A DNA stretch of 64,000 nucleotides from contig NZ_JAUTAZ010000001.1 of assembly GCF_030818905.1 (NCBI RefSeq), positions 186,001 to 250,000 of the forward strand, in the 5' to 3' direction. The DNA is from Microbacterium sp. SORGH_AS_0888 (lineage in GTDB: Bacteria; Actinomycetota; Actinomycetes; Actinomycetales; Microbacteriaceae). Numbering within the stretch: the first letter of the stretch is position 1; every line of letters starts with the position of its first letter. A program made the translations under genes and the position numbers. This document shows, in pieces, positions 7,949-16,510 of this stretch. The notes beneath the pieces were generated by a model. That model saw nothing but the letters and a program-made list of their open reading frames with translations, ran no database searches and was not told the DNA's origin.

Positions 7949-9736
7949 TCACTCCAACCGCGCCGACAGCTCCAGCCACTGCTCCTCGAGCGCGGCGGCC
8001 TCGTCCTCCAGCGCCGTGATCTTCGCCATCTCGGTGCCGAGCAGCTGGTAGTCGGACTGGTCGAGGTCTGCGAGCCTCGCGCGCGCCTGGGCTGCCTGCT
8101 GCTGCAGTCTCTCGAGGCGGCGCTCGAGGGACGCGAGCTCCTTCTCCGCTGCGCGCAGCTCGGCGCCGGAGAGGGCGCTGGTCGTCGCCGCGGCAGAGGC
8201 CGCGGGCGTGGAGGGGGAGGCGGACGCAGCCCGCAACCGCAGGTACTCGTCGACACCGCCGGGCAGATGCCGGAGCCGGCCGTCGAGGATCGCGTACTGC
8301 TGGTCGGTGACGCGCTCCATGAAGTACCGGTCGTGGCTGACCACCAGAAGCGTGCCCGCCCAGGAGTCCAGCAGGTCCTCCAGGGCCGCGAGCATGTCGG
8401 TGTCGAGATCGTTGGTCGGCTCGTCGAGGATCAGCACGTTCGGCTGGTCGAGCAGGATGAGCAGGAGCTGCAGGCGTCGCTGCTGGCCGCCGGAGAGGTC
8501 TTTGACCGGGGTCGACAGCTGCGCGCTGGAGAACCCGAGCCGCTCCAGCAGCTGGCCCGGGGTGAGCTCCGCCGCCTTCGAGCCCGTGCCGAGGGTGTAG
8601 CTCGTCCGCAGCCCGGAGACGACCACCCGGACCGGCTCGTCCAGGTGCTGGGCCAGCTCGTCCATCCGTTGGCTGAGGATCGCGATCTTGACGGTCTTGC
8701 CGCGCTTGACACGCCCCGACGTCGGGGCCACGTCGCCCGAGACGAGCCCGAGGAGGGTCGACTTGCCCGCGCCGTTGACGCCGAGGATGCCGGTTCGCTC
8801 GCCCGGCGCGATCCGCCACTCCACGTCGCGCAGCACGGTGCGCTCCGCGTAGGTCACGCCGACGTCGAGGAGGTCGACGACATCCTTTCCCAGCCGGGAG
8901 ACCGCGAGGGACTGCAGCTGGACCCGGTCCCGGATCTCCGGGACGTCCGCGATCAGCACGTTCGCGGCGTCGATGCGGAACTTCGGCTTCGACGTGCGTG
9001 CCGGCGCGCCGCGCCGCAGCCACGCCAGCTCTTTGCGTGCCAGATTCTGCCGCCGCTGTTCGATCACGGCCGACTGCCGGTCGCGCTCGACCCGCTGGAG
9101 GATGTAGGCGGCGTAGCCGCCGTCGAACGGCTCGACGATCCGGTCGTGCACCTCCCACGTGGCCGTGCACACCTCGTCGAGGAACCAGCGGTCGTGGGTG
9201 ACGACGAGAAGCCCTCCCGCGCTCGCGGACCAGCGGCGCTTCAGGTGCGCCGCGAGCCAGGCGATCGCCTCCACGTCGAGGTGGTTGGTCGGCTCGTCCA
9301 GCGCCAGGACGTCCCAGTCTCCGACGAGCAGGCGGGCAAGGGCCACGCGGCGACGCTGACCGCCCGAGAGCGCGCCCAGCGTCGCGTCCCACGGGAGGTC
9401 CGCGACGAGACCCGCCAGCACGTCGCGCACGCGGGGGTCGCCCGCCCAGACGTGCTCGGGCGTGTCGCCGACGACGGCGCCGCCGACGGTCTCGTCGTCG
9501 TCGAGGGTGTCGGCCTGGTCGAGGACACCGATGCGGACGCCGCCGCGCACGGTGACCTTGCCCGCATCCGGCTCGCGCCGCCCGGCGAGCATCGCCAGCA
9601 GGCTCGACTTGCCGTCGCCGTTGCGGCCGACGATGCCGATGCGGTCGCCCTCGTCGACGCCGAGCGAGACGTCGTCGAAGACCACCTTGGTCGGGTATTC
9701 GAGATGCAGGCCCGTGGCCCCGAGAAGATGCGCCAT
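7949..9736 (-). CDS. ABC-F family ATPase (Uup-like)
   Basis: 595 residues with two ABC ATPase domains in one chain and no membrane segments, the ABC-F architecture that acts on ribosomes or DNA rather than in transport. Walker A sequences are GRNGDGKSS (first) and GVNGAGKST (second); signatures LSGGQRRR and LSGGQQRR; Walker B VLALDEPTN and VLILDEPTN. The C-terminal 75 residues (ELRAAEKELASLERRLERL onward) form a charged coiled coil as in Uup. Uup-type proteins influence transposon excision and ribosome function. A TACGCT hexamer nine bases before the ATG may be the -10 of a nearly leaderless message. Confidence 0.93.
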   Translation of the reverse strand: MAHLLGATGLHLEYPTKVVFDDVSLGVDEGDRIGIVGRNGDGKSSLLAMLAGRREPDAGKVTVRGGVRIGVLDQADTLDDDETVGGAVVGDTPEHVWAGDPRVRDVLAGLVADLPWDATLGALSGGQRRRVALARLLVGDWDVLALDEPTNHLDVEAIAWLAAHLKRRWSASAGGLLVVTHDRWFLDEVCTATWEVHDRIVEPFDGGYAAYILQRVERDRQSAVIEQRRQNLARKELAWLRRGAPARTSKPKFRIDAANVLIADVPEIRDRVQLQSLAVSRLGKDVVDLLDVGVTYAERTVLRDVEWRIAPGERTGILGVNGAGKSTLLGLVSGDVAPTSGRVKRGKTVKIAILSQRMDELAQHLDEPVRVVVSGLRTSYTLGTGSKAAELTPGQLLERLGFSSAQLSTPVKDLSGGQQRRLQLLLILLDQPNVLILDEPTNDLDTDMLAALEDLLDSWAGTLLVVSHDRYFMERVTDQQYAILDGRLRHLPGGVDEYLRLRAASASPSTPAASAAATTSALSGAELRAAEKELASLERRLERLQQQAAQARARLADLDQSDYQLLGTEMAKITALEDEAAALEEQWLELSARLE

Positions 9737-9813
9737 GTCGTCCCCAGCGTAGGCGACCGTGCGGGCGGCTCGGTCATCGCTCGGCGCCGCCGTTCCCCGA
9801 GCGGGGCCGCGGG

Positions 9814-9830
9814 GCGGGCGAAGCGCCCGC
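9814..9830 (-). terminator. Hairpin directly after the membrane-protein stop
   Basis: GCGGGCG-AAG-CGCCCGC, a perfect 7-bp stem that begins one base past the stop codon of the gene at 9831-10364; likely ends the MarR/membrane-protein transcript. Confidence 0.45.
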
Positions 9831-10364
9831 TCAGTGCAGCGCGTACTCGAGCATGATGAGCAGGAAGCCGAGCGCGCCCGTCCCGATCCCGCCGAGGACG
9901 CGGAGAGGGACGGCGACCCCTCTGCGGCTGTAGGCGGCGTACCCGAGCACGGTGAGCACGACGATCGCCGCGAGCATCGAGTACCAGTAGGCGTCGGCGC
10001 CCGAGAGGTGGGTCGCGGCGCCGGTGATGAGGATGAGGATCGTCGGGACCGCGGACCACAGCATGCCGGACGAGTGCACCAGCGCGTGCCGGAAGGCGCG
10101 CGCGAACCCCTGCGCCCCGTGGTCGGTCAGGGTGTGGGCGAACACGTGAGCGGCGTAGAAGACGATGAGGGCGGGCGCGGCGTCCATCAGGAGCTCGAAC
10201 GCGTCGATCGGATGGCCGTCCTCCGTGACCTCGTCGGACGCGATCGTGATGAAGGACGTGAAGACGATGAGGCCGTAGATCGCCGTCGCCGAGCGGAAAC
10301 GAACATCGAACCAGCGGTGGAGTCGTCCCGTCCGGGCGGTCGCCGGCCCGGTGTCCTCCGTCAT
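9831..10364 (-). CDS. Integral membrane protein of unknown function, coupled to MarR gene
   Basis: 177 residues with about four hydrophobic segments: AIYGLIVFTSFITIAS (about 25-40), APALIVFYAAHVFAHTL, GMLWSAVPTILILITGAA and a C-terminal pair ending GALGFLLIMLEYALH. I do not recognise a named family; similar proteins are often annotated as hypothetical membrane proteins in Microbacteriaceae. Its ATG overlaps the stop of the MarR gene (ATGA), so it is translated from the same message and is probably controlled by that regulator. The short N-terminus before the first helix contains no signal peptide. Confidence 0.75.
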   Translation of the reverse strand: MTEDTGPATARTGRLHRWFDVRFRSATAIYGLIVFTSFITIASDEVTEDGHPIDAFELLMDAAPALIVFYAAHVFAHTLTDHGAQGFARAFRHALVHSSGMLWSAVPTILILITGAATHLSGADAYWYSMLAAIVVLTVLGYAAYSRRGVAVPLRVLGGIGTGALGFLLIMLEYALH

Positions 10365-10858
10365 GCGTCGAACCCCAGCGAGAGCTTGCGCAGCAGCGAG
10401 GCGAGCCTGTCGCGGTCGCCGCGGGGGAGCCGGCCGAGGAGCTCGGCCTCGGAGTCGATCAGGCGGGTGATGGCGGCATCCACGCGGATCCGTCCTTCCT
10501 CGGTCAGGGTCACCAGCACGCTGCGCCCGTCGGCGGGATCGGCCTCGCGGCGTACGAGCCGACGCCCGACGAGGCGGTCGATCCGGTTCGTCATCGTTCC
10601 GCTGGAGACGAGCGTCTGCTGCAACAGCTGCTTGGGGCTCAGCTGGAACGGCTCGCCCGCGCGCCGCAGTGCGGACAGCACGTCCCATTCCCAGGGCTCC
10701 AGGTCGCTGCGGCGGAAGGCATCGCGCCGCGCACGGTCCAGGTGACGTGAGAGCCGGTCGACCCGGGAGAGCACCTCCATGGGGGAGAAGTCGAGGTCGG
10801 CGCGCTGCGCGCGCCACGCGCCGACGATGCGGTCCACCTCGTCGGTCTCGTTCGCCAT
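10361..10858 (-). CDS. MarR-family transcriptional regulator
   Basis: 165 residues, winged-helix MarR regulator that binds DNA as a dimer. The recognition helix region is FQLSPKQLLQQTLVSSGTMT followed by NRIDRLVGRRLVRREADPADGRS, the classic wing with DPADGR. N- and C-terminal helices for dimerisation flank it. A GATAAT hexamer lies six bases before the ATG, suggesting a leaderless message. It is cotranscribed with the membrane protein downstream and divergent from tRNA-Gln/glmU, only 66 bases away. Ligand unknown. Confidence 0.9.
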   Translation of the reverse strand: MANETDEVDRIVGAWRAQRADLDFSPMEVLSRVDRLSRHLDRARRDAFRRSDLEPWEWDVLSALRRAGEPFQLSPKQLLQQTLVSSGTMTNRIDRLVGRRLVRREADPADGRSVLVTLTEEGRIRVDAAITRLIDSEAELLGRLPRGDRDRLASLLRKLSLGFDA

Positions 10859-10864
10859 GACCCC

Positions 10865-10870
10865 ATTATC
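10865..10870 (-). promoter_or_regulatory. Candidate -10 of a leaderless MarR transcript
   Basis: Read on the minus strand GATAAT, six bases before the ATG at 10858, with no Shine-Dalgarno between. Confidence 0.4.
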
Positions 10871-10924
10871 GTGGGGCGAGCGCTCCGGGATGGCAGACTG
10901 GACGATGCGCCGCGGGCGGCGCGA

Positions 10925-10996
10925 TCCGCCGTGGTGTAATGGCAGCACGACAGCCTTTGGAGCTGTGAGGTCTAGGTTCGAGTCCTGGCGGCGGAG
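10925..10996 (+). tRNA. tRNA-Gln (anticodon UUG)
   Basis: 72 nt, complete cloverleaf: acceptor TCCGCCG/CGGCGGA, anticodon stem ACAGC/GCTGT around loop CTTTGGA (anticodon TTG), T-arm TCTAG.. with GTTCGAG loop. Discriminator is G at 10996; CCA is not encoded. The glmU ATG begins at 10998, so only one base separates the mature tRNA end from the next start codon. Confidence 0.95.
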
Positions 10997-10997
10997 C

Positions 10998-12467
10998 ATG
11001 TCCGAACAGATCGACCCCCAGCTCGCCGTCATCGTCCTCGCCGCCGGCCAGGGCACGCGGATGCGATCGAGCCTGCCGAAGGTGCTGCACGAGATCGGCG
11101 GGCTGCCGCTGGTCGGGCACGTCCTGCGCGCCGCGACGGCGCTGCGGCCCGCCCGCGTGGTCGCGGTCGTCCGTCATGAGCGCGACCGTGTCGCGGGCGC
11201 CATCACGGAGCTCGCGCCGGAGGTCGTGATCGTCGATCAGGACGAGATCGCGGGGACCGGCCGCGCCGTGCAGCAGGCGCTGTCCGCCCTCGAGGGGTTC
11301 ACGGGCGATGTGCTCGTGCTGAGCGGCGACGTGCCGCTGCTCGAGACCGCCGCGCTCTCCGCCCTGATCCGGACGCACCGTTCACGTGCCGCGTCGGTCA
11401 CGCTGCTGAGCGCGGTCGTGCCCGACCCGCACGGTTACGGCCGGGTGCTCCGCGACGCGGGCGGCGACGTGGAGCGCGTCGTCGAGCAGAAGGACGCCGA
11501 CGACCACGAGCAGCAGGTCGGCGAGATCAACGCGGGCGTCTACGTCTTCGGCGCCGGGAGCCTCGTCGGCCACCTCGCGGCGGTGGGCACCGACAACGCC
11601 CAGGGCGAGATGTACCTGACGGATGTCGTCGCCCTCGCCCGGCGCGCGGGGGAGCGGGTCGCTGCGGAGCAGGCGTCCGACGCCGCCGCCGCCCTCGGCG
11701 TGAACGACCGGGTGCAGCTGGCCGCGGCCGCGCGGACGCTCAACGATCGGATCGTGCGCTCCTGGCAGCTGGCCGGCGCCACGATCGTCGATCCGCAGAC
11801 GACATGGATCGACGCCGCGGCCGTGCTCGCGGAAGACGTCACGGTGCTGCCGAACACCCAGATCCTGCGCGCGACGACGATCGCACGGGGCGCGACGATC
11901 GGACCCGACACGACGCTCACGGACTGCGAGGTGGGCGAGGACGCCGTCGTGCGTCGCGCCGACGCGACCCTCGCGGTCATCGGCGCCCGCGCCCACGTCG
12001 GTCCGTTCGCCTACCTCCGTGCCGGCACCTACCTCGGCGCGGACGGCAAGATCGGCACCTATGTCGAGACCAAGAACTCCCGCATCGGCGACGGCAGCAA
12101 GGTGCCGCACCTCTCGTACGTCGGCGACACCGAGATCGGCGTGAACGTCAATCTCGGGGCGGGCGCGATCACGGCGAACTACGACGACATCCACAAGCAC
12201 CGCACCGTGATCGGCGACGAGGTGCACGCCGGGAGCCACAACGTGTTCGTCGCGCCCGTTAGGATCGGAGATGGCGCCAAGACCGGCGCCGGTGCGGTGA
12301 TCCGCAAGGACGTCCCGCCCGGCGCATTGGCTCTCAGCGTCGCCCCTCAGCGCAATGTCGAGGGTTGGGTCGAGAAGAACAGGCCCGGCACGGGGGCCGC
12401 AGCAGCGGCCCAGCGTGCACGGGCGGCACAGGAAGCGATCGATGGCACGCAAAGACAAGACGGTTGA
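10998..12467 (+). CDS. glmU: Bifunctional UDP-GlcNAc pyrophosphorylase / glucosamine-1-phosphate acetyltransferase
   Basis: 489 residues. The N-terminal uridyltransferase domain has LAAGQGTRMRSSLPKVL (about residues 14-30), and the C-terminal left-handed beta-helix acetyltransferase shows hexapeptide repeats and NLGAGAITANYDD. It makes UDP-GlcNAc for peptidoglycan in the cytosol. The ATG at 10998 is the only start giving the normal N-terminus, yet its would-be ribosome site lies inside the acceptor stem of tRNA-Gln; cleavage after the tRNA would leave a one-base leader. The prs start codon lies inside its 3' end (26-base overlap). Confidence 0.96.
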   Translation: MSEQIDPQLAVIVLAAGQGTRMRSSLPKVLHEIGGLPLVGHVLRAATALRPARVVAVVRHERDRVAGAITELAPEVVIVDQDEIAGTGRAVQQALSALEGFTGDVLVLSGDVPLLETAALSALIRTHRSRAASVTLLSAVVPDPHGYGRVLRDAGGDVERVVEQKDADDHEQQVGEINAGVYVFGAGSLVGHLAAVGTDNAQGEMYLTDVVALARRAGERVAAEQASDAAAALGVNDRVQLAAAARTLNDRIVRSWQLAGATIVDPQTTWIDAAAVLAEDVTVLPNTQILRATTIARGATIGPDTTLTDCEVGEDAVVRRADATLAVIGARAHVGPFAYLRAGTYLGADGKIGTYVETKNSRIGDGSKVPHLSYVGDTEIGVNVNLGAGAITANYDDIHKHRTVIGDEVHAGSHNVFVAPVRIGDGAKTGAGAVIRKDVPPGALALSVAPQRNVEGWVEKNRPGTGAAAAAQRARAAQEAIDGTQRQDG

Positions 12468-13476
12468 CCTCGATCGCGAGCGGGGCATCGCCCCGGGGCT
12501 GGTCGCCAAGACGAAGAAGCGGCTCGTGGTGGCCGCGGGGCGGTCGCACCTCGATCTCGCGCAGGACGTCGCCCGTGCGCTCGGCACGGAGCTCGTGCCC
12601 ACCGAGTACCGCACGTTCGCGTCCGGAGAGATCCTGACGCGTTTCGAGGTCTCCATCCGCGGCTGCGACGTCTTCCTCATCCAGTCGTTCGGCCCGCCCG
12701 TCAACGAGTGGCTCATGGAGCTGCTCATCATGCTCGACGCCGCCAAGCGCGCGTCCGCGAAGCGCATCACGGTCGTGGCCCCGTACTACCCGTACTCGCG
12801 TCAGGACAAGAAGGGTCGCGGCCGGGAGCCGATCAGCGCCCGGCTCGTCGCGGACCTGCTGCGCACGGCCGGCGCCGATCGCGTCATGAGCGTCGACCTG
12901 CACGCCGCCCAGATCCAGGGGTTCTTCGACGGACCGGTCGATCACCTGTTCGCCAAGCCGGTCCTGCTCGAGCACTTCAAGAACACGCTCAGCGCGGAGG
13001 ACCGCGCGCTGCTCACGGTCGTCTCGCCCGACACGGGACGCGTGCGGGTGGCCGACCAGTGGTCGGACAGCCTCGGCGCTCCCCTCGCGATCATCCACAA
13101 GCGGCGCGATCCGAACGTCGCGAACCAGGTCACGGTCAACGAGATCGTCGGTCATGTGAGCGGCCGGGTGTGCCTGCTGGTCGACGACATGATCGACACC
13201 GGCGGCACGATCGTGAAGGCTGCGCAGGCGCTGAAGGAGAGCGGCGCCCGACGTGTCATCGTCGCCGCCACCCACGCCGTCTTCAGCGACCCGGCGGTGG
13301 AGCGGCTGCAGGATGCGTCGATCGACGAGGTCGTGGTGACCGACACGATCCCGCTCCCCGAGGAGAAGCGCTTCGACGCGCTCACGGTGCTGCCGATCGC
13401 GCCGCTGCTGGCGCGTGCCATCCACGAGGTCTTCGAGGACGGGTCGGTCACGAGCATGTTCGACGGCGCCGCCTGA
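12442..13476 (+). CDS. prs: Ribose-phosphate pyrophosphokinase (PRPP synthase)
   Basis: 344 residues. Transfers pyrophosphate from ATP to ribose 5-phosphate, giving PRPP for nucleotide, His and Trp synthesis. The catalytic flexible-loop/ATP region APYYPYSRQDKKGRGREP (about residues 113-130), the metal site VDLHAAQIQGFF and the PRPP-binding loop DDMIDTGGT are all present. The N-terminus carries about 20 extra residues before LVVAAGRSH compared with E. coli, which is usual for Microbacteriaceae. It overlaps glmU by 26 bases in another frame, a conserved glmU-prs pairing in bacteria. Confidence 0.95.
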   Translation: MARKDKTVDLDRERGIAPGLVAKTKKRLVVAAGRSHLDLAQDVARALGTELVPTEYRTFASGEILTRFEVSIRGCDVFLIQSFGPPVNEWLMELLIMLDAAKRASAKRITVVAPYYPYSRQDKKGRGREPISARLVADLLRTAGADRVMSVDLHAAQIQGFFDGPVDHLFAKPVLLEHFKNTLSAEDRALLTVVSPDTGRVRVADQWSDSLGAPLAIIHKRRDPNVANQVTVNEIVGHVSGRVCLLVDDMIDTGGTIVKAAQALKESGARRVIVAATHAVFSDPAVERLQDASIDEVVVTDTIPLPEEKRFDALTVLPIAPLLARAIHEVFEDGSVTSMFDGAA

Positions 13477-13600
13477 GCCCCCTCGGCGCGCGGTTCATAG
13501 GGACTTCGGAGGGGACGCGCGGGCCTGCGGTCCATGTCGGCGCATAAAGTGGCGGGGTCGCGTCCTTCGGCGCGAGGCACCACGATCGAGAGGACCGACC

Positions 13601-14089
13601 ATGATCCGCATGACCGCCGTACCCCGCTCCGTCCGCGTCTCCGCGGCCCTCGTCGGCACCGCCGGCATCGTCGCCCTCGCAGGCTGCTCCGCGTCCGCGG
13701 AGGCGGAACAGCCCGCGGCGACCTCGGCGTCGACCCCGACCGCCATCTCGACCGGCCCGGCATCGGCCGGTGCCGCCGACGCCGGGACCGGCACCTACAA
13801 GGACGGCACGTACACCGCGAGCGGCACCTACCAGACGCCGGAGACGCTCGAGACGGTGGAGGTCACCCTCACGCTGCAGGACGACGTCGTCACGGCCGTC
13901 CAGGTCACGGGCGACCCGAAGGCACGCGAGTCGCAGCAGTACCAGTCGCAGTTCATCGGAGGCATCTCAGACGTCGTCGTCGGCAAGAAGCTCGACGAGA
14001 TCCAGGTGAGCCGGGTGGCCGGGTCCTCCCTCACGAGCGGCGGCTTCAACAAGGCGATCGCGGAGATCAAGTCCGAAGCCACCTCGTGA
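13601..14089 (+). CDS. FMN-binding domain lipoprotein
   Basis: 162 residues. A lipoprotein signal peptide ends in lipobox LAGC (acylated Cys29), then an Ala/Thr/Ser-rich linker to about residue 63, then one FMN_bind domain (about 64-158). The flavinylation site, normally SGAT, reads AGSSLTSGGFN at residues 140-150, so the hydroxyl acceptor would be Ser143 or a neighbouring Ser/Thr. Such domains carry FMN on a phosphoester bond and pass electrons outside the membrane. Its stop overlaps the GTG of the flavin transferase gene, and the membrane oxidoreductase follows, making a three-gene redox unit. Confidence 0.88.
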   Translation: MIRMTAVPRSVRVSAALVGTAGIVALAGCSASAEAEQPAATSASTPTAISTGPASAGAADAGTGTYKDGTYTASGTYQTPETLETVEVTLTLQDDVVTAVQVTGDPKARESQQYQSQFIGGISDVVVGKKLDEIQVSRVAGSSLTSGGFNKAIAEIKSEATS

Positions 14090-14940
14090 CCGCCCGGTGG
14101 GCGTTCGAGGCGATCGGCACCCGCTGGGAGATCGAGACGGATCAGACGCTCGCGCCCGAGCCGCGGGAGCGGGTGCGCACGCTCATCGAGTCCTTCGATC
14201 GCGAGTGGTCCCGGTTCCGTGACGACTCGCTCGTCGCGCGCCTCGCGCGGGACGGGGGCGACGCTCCCGCCCCGCGCGACGCTGCGGCGATGTTCGCGCG
14301 GTACGACGATCTGGATGCGGCCACGGCAGGCGCCGTGAACCCCCTCGTCGGCGCCTCCCTGGCCCGACGAGGCTACGACGCGGCCTCGTCCCTCGTCGAC
14401 CGCGGCGCCGAGCCCGCCCCGGCGTGGCTCGGCCTCCTCTCGCCGGACGGGTCCACCCTCACGGCGGAGCCGGGAACGCTCATCGACGTCGGCGCGCTCG
14501 GCAAGGGACGGCTGGTCGACCTCGTGCTCGCCGAGCTGGCTCCCGACGTCGAGGGAACGCTCGTCGTCGACGCGAGCGGCGACCTCGCCGTCCGCGGCGG
14601 ACCGGTGCGGATCGGGCTCGAGCATCCCTACGACGCCTCGCGAGCGATCGGGGTGTGGGAGGTCACCGACGGCGCGCTGTGCGCGTCGGCCGTCAACCGC
14701 CGCGTCTGGGGCGACGGCCTGCACCACGTCCTCGACGCCCGCACCGGCGAGCCCGTGCGCACGTATGCCGCGACGTGGGCACGGGCTGCCGAGGCGATGA
14801 CCGCGGATGCGGCGGCGACCGCGCTCTTCTTCGACGGGGGCCCCGAGCTCGCACACCGCTGGGGCGTCGAGTGGGCACGAATGCGAACCGACGGCGTGCT
14901 GGAGTGGTCGGCCGGCGCCAGGGAAGGATTGTTCCTATGA
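14086..14940 (+). CDS. apbE: FAD:protein FMN transferase (ApbE family)
   Basis: 284 residues. Splits FAD and links FMN to Ser/Thr of partner proteins. Family landmarks: GTRWEIE at the N-terminus, LIDVGALGKGRLVDLVLAE (about 134-152), VDASGDLAVRGG, the HHVLDARTGEP motif (about 214-224) and the metal-site region AEAMTADAAATALFF. No signal peptide or lipobox is visible, unlike many ApbE proteins, so flavinylation may occur before export of its target or the protein leaves by another route. Overlaps its neighbours on both sides by four bases (GTGA, ATGA), so the three genes are coupled. Confidence 0.93.
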   Translation: MTARWAFEAIGTRWEIETDQTLAPEPRERVRTLIESFDREWSRFRDDSLVARLARDGGDAPAPRDAAAMFARYDDLDAATAGAVNPLVGASLARRGYDAASSLVDRGAEPAPAWLGLLSPDGSTLTAEPGTLIDVGALGKGRLVDLVLAELAPDVEGTLVVDASGDLAVRGGPVRIGLEHPYDASRAIGVWEVTDGALCASAVNRRVWGDGLHHVLDARTGEPVRTYAATWARAAEAMTADAAATALFFDGGPELAHRWGVEWARMRTDGVLEWSAGAREGLFL

Positions 14941-16502
14941 CCTCCATCACGGCAGCCTGGACGCGCGGGCTCGCGCTCCTCGGAAGACTGTCGATGTACC
15001 GGCTCGTCCTGCTCGCCCTGGCGCTGCTCGGGGTGATCGCGCTCGGTCTCTCGTTCGTGGGGCTCGTGGTGCCGGGACCCGCAGAGCTCGTGACGACGGC
15101 CCTCGTCCTGGTCGTCGTGGGCCTCGCCGTCGACACGGCGGCGCAGCGGCTCCTGGCGATCCCGTTGCGCATCGAGTCGTCGCTCATCACGGCGGGCATC
15201 CTGCTGTTCGTGCTGCGGCCGACCGTCGAGCCGATCGGCCTCGTGGGCATCGTGATCGCGGCGGCCGCCGCATCCGTGTCCAAGTACCTGCTGGCCTGGC
15301 GTGGACGTCACGTCTTCAACCCGGCGGCGGTGGGCGCGACGGTCGTGACGGTCGTCGCGGCGCTCCTCCCGCTCGATGCGGGCATCGGCAGCTCCGCGTG
15401 GTGGGTCGGATCGCCGGTCATGTTCGCCCCGGTGCTGCTCGTCGGCCTCGTCGTGCTCTGGCGCGTCGAACGGCTCGCGATGGTGTCGCTCTTCGTCGTC
15501 GTCGCGGTCGTCGTCGCCGTGGTCCGCGTCACGCTGCAGTACCAGGCGCTCGGCGAGAGCCTGCCGCTGGGCGACGTCGTCTACACGACTCTCACTGCGT
15601 CGCCGTATCTGTTCCTCGGCGCCTTCATGCTCTCGGAGCCGCTCACCTCGCCGCCGCGGCGCTGGCAGCAGCTGGTCGTGGCCCTCGTCGTGGGCGTCCT
15701 CGCGGGCTGGCCGATCTCGGTCGGCTACGTGACGCTCGGCCAGGAGCGTGCGCTCCTCATCGGCAACCTGGTGGCGTTCCTCCTGTGCCTGCGCGTCTCC
15801 GTGCGTCTGACCCTGCGTGAGCGCCGCACACCGACCCCCACGGTCCACGAGCTGGTCTTCCGGGTGGAGCGGCCGCTGGCGTTCGCGGCGGGGCAGTACC
15901 TCGAGCTGCACGTGCCGCACCGCCGCCCCGACGCGCGGGGAACCAGGCGCGAGTTCTCGATCGTGTCGGCCCCCGCGGATCTGCCGGAGCTCCGCATCGC
16001 CTATCGCGACGGCGTCGGGCCGCAGTCGAGCTACAAGCGGGCCCTCAGCGCCGCCGAGCCCGGCGCCCGCTTCTCGGTCACGGGCGTCTGGGGCGACTTC
16101 GTGCTGCCCGCCGACCCCGCCCGTCCGCTCCTGCTGGTCGCCGCCGGGATCGGCGTGACGCCGTTCGTGTCGCAGCTGCGCCAGCTCGCGGCGCAGGGCC
16201 AGCGGCGCGACATCGTCCTCGTCTACGTCGTGGCGGATGCGGGACAGCTCGCCTTCCGCGACGATCTCGTGGCCGCCGGGGTCCCCGTGATCGTCGTCAC
16301 CCGGGAGGACCCCGGCGCGCTGCCGGCGGGCTGGAGCTGGGCCGGCGGGATCCGGCTGGACGCCGACTCGCTCGGCGCCCTCGTCCCGGACCTCCGCCGG
16401 CGCCACGCCTACGTCTCCGGACCGCCTTCGCTGATCGCCGACCTCGCGCCCGCGTTGCGGCGCGCGCGTTCGCTCACGACCGACGCGTTCGCGGGGTACT
16501 GA
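14937..16502 (+). CDS. NqrB/RnfD-like membrane domain fused to ferredoxin-NADP reductase-like domain
   Basis: 521 residues. The first ~295 residues are about ten hydrophobic helices resembling the NqrB/RnfD/RnfE core (SVSKYLLAWRGRHVFNPAA and FLGAFMLSEPLTSPP are the recognisable loops). From about residue 300 a cytoplasmic FNR module follows: FAD-binding RREFSIVSAP, then nucleotide-binding VAAGIGVTPFVSQLRQL and the C-terminal YVSGPPSLI. No 2Fe-2S domain is fused. The layout suggests NAD(P)H oxidised at the FNR domain, electrons crossing the membrane, and FMN on the partner lipoprotein as outer acceptor. Terminal acceptor unknown. Convergent with pgi, with a small hairpin over both stops. Confidence 0.82.
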   Translation: MTSITAAWTRGLALLGRLSMYRLVLLALALLGVIALGLSFVGLVVPGPAELVTTALVLVVVGLAVDTAAQRLLAIPLRIESSLITAGILLFVLRPTVEPIGLVGIVIAAAAASVSKYLLAWRGRHVFNPAAVGATVVTVVAALLPLDAGIGSSAWWVGSPVMFAPVLLVGLVVLWRVERLAMVSLFVVVAVVVAVVRVTLQYQALGESLPLGDVVYTTLTASPYLFLGAFMLSEPLTSPPRRWQQLVVALVVGVLAGWPISVGYVTLGQERALLIGNLVAFLLCLRVSVRLTLRERRTPTPTVHELVFRVERPLAFAAGQYLELHVPHRRPDARGTRREFSIVSAPADLPELRIAYRDGVGPQSSYKRALSAAEPGARFSVTGVWGDFVLPADPARPLLLVAAGIGVTPFVSQLRQLAAQGQRRDIVLVYVVADAGQLAFRDDLVAAGVPVIVVTREDPGALPAGWSWAGGIRLDADSLGALVPDLRRRHAYVSGPPSLIADLAPALRRARSLTTDAFAGY

Positions 16503-16510
16503 GATCCGTC

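Noticed and set aside
12260..12275. TAGGAT followed by ATG inside glmU as a leaderless start
   Set aside because: It lies within the conserved acetyltransferase domain, and the following frame is not coding; chance match.
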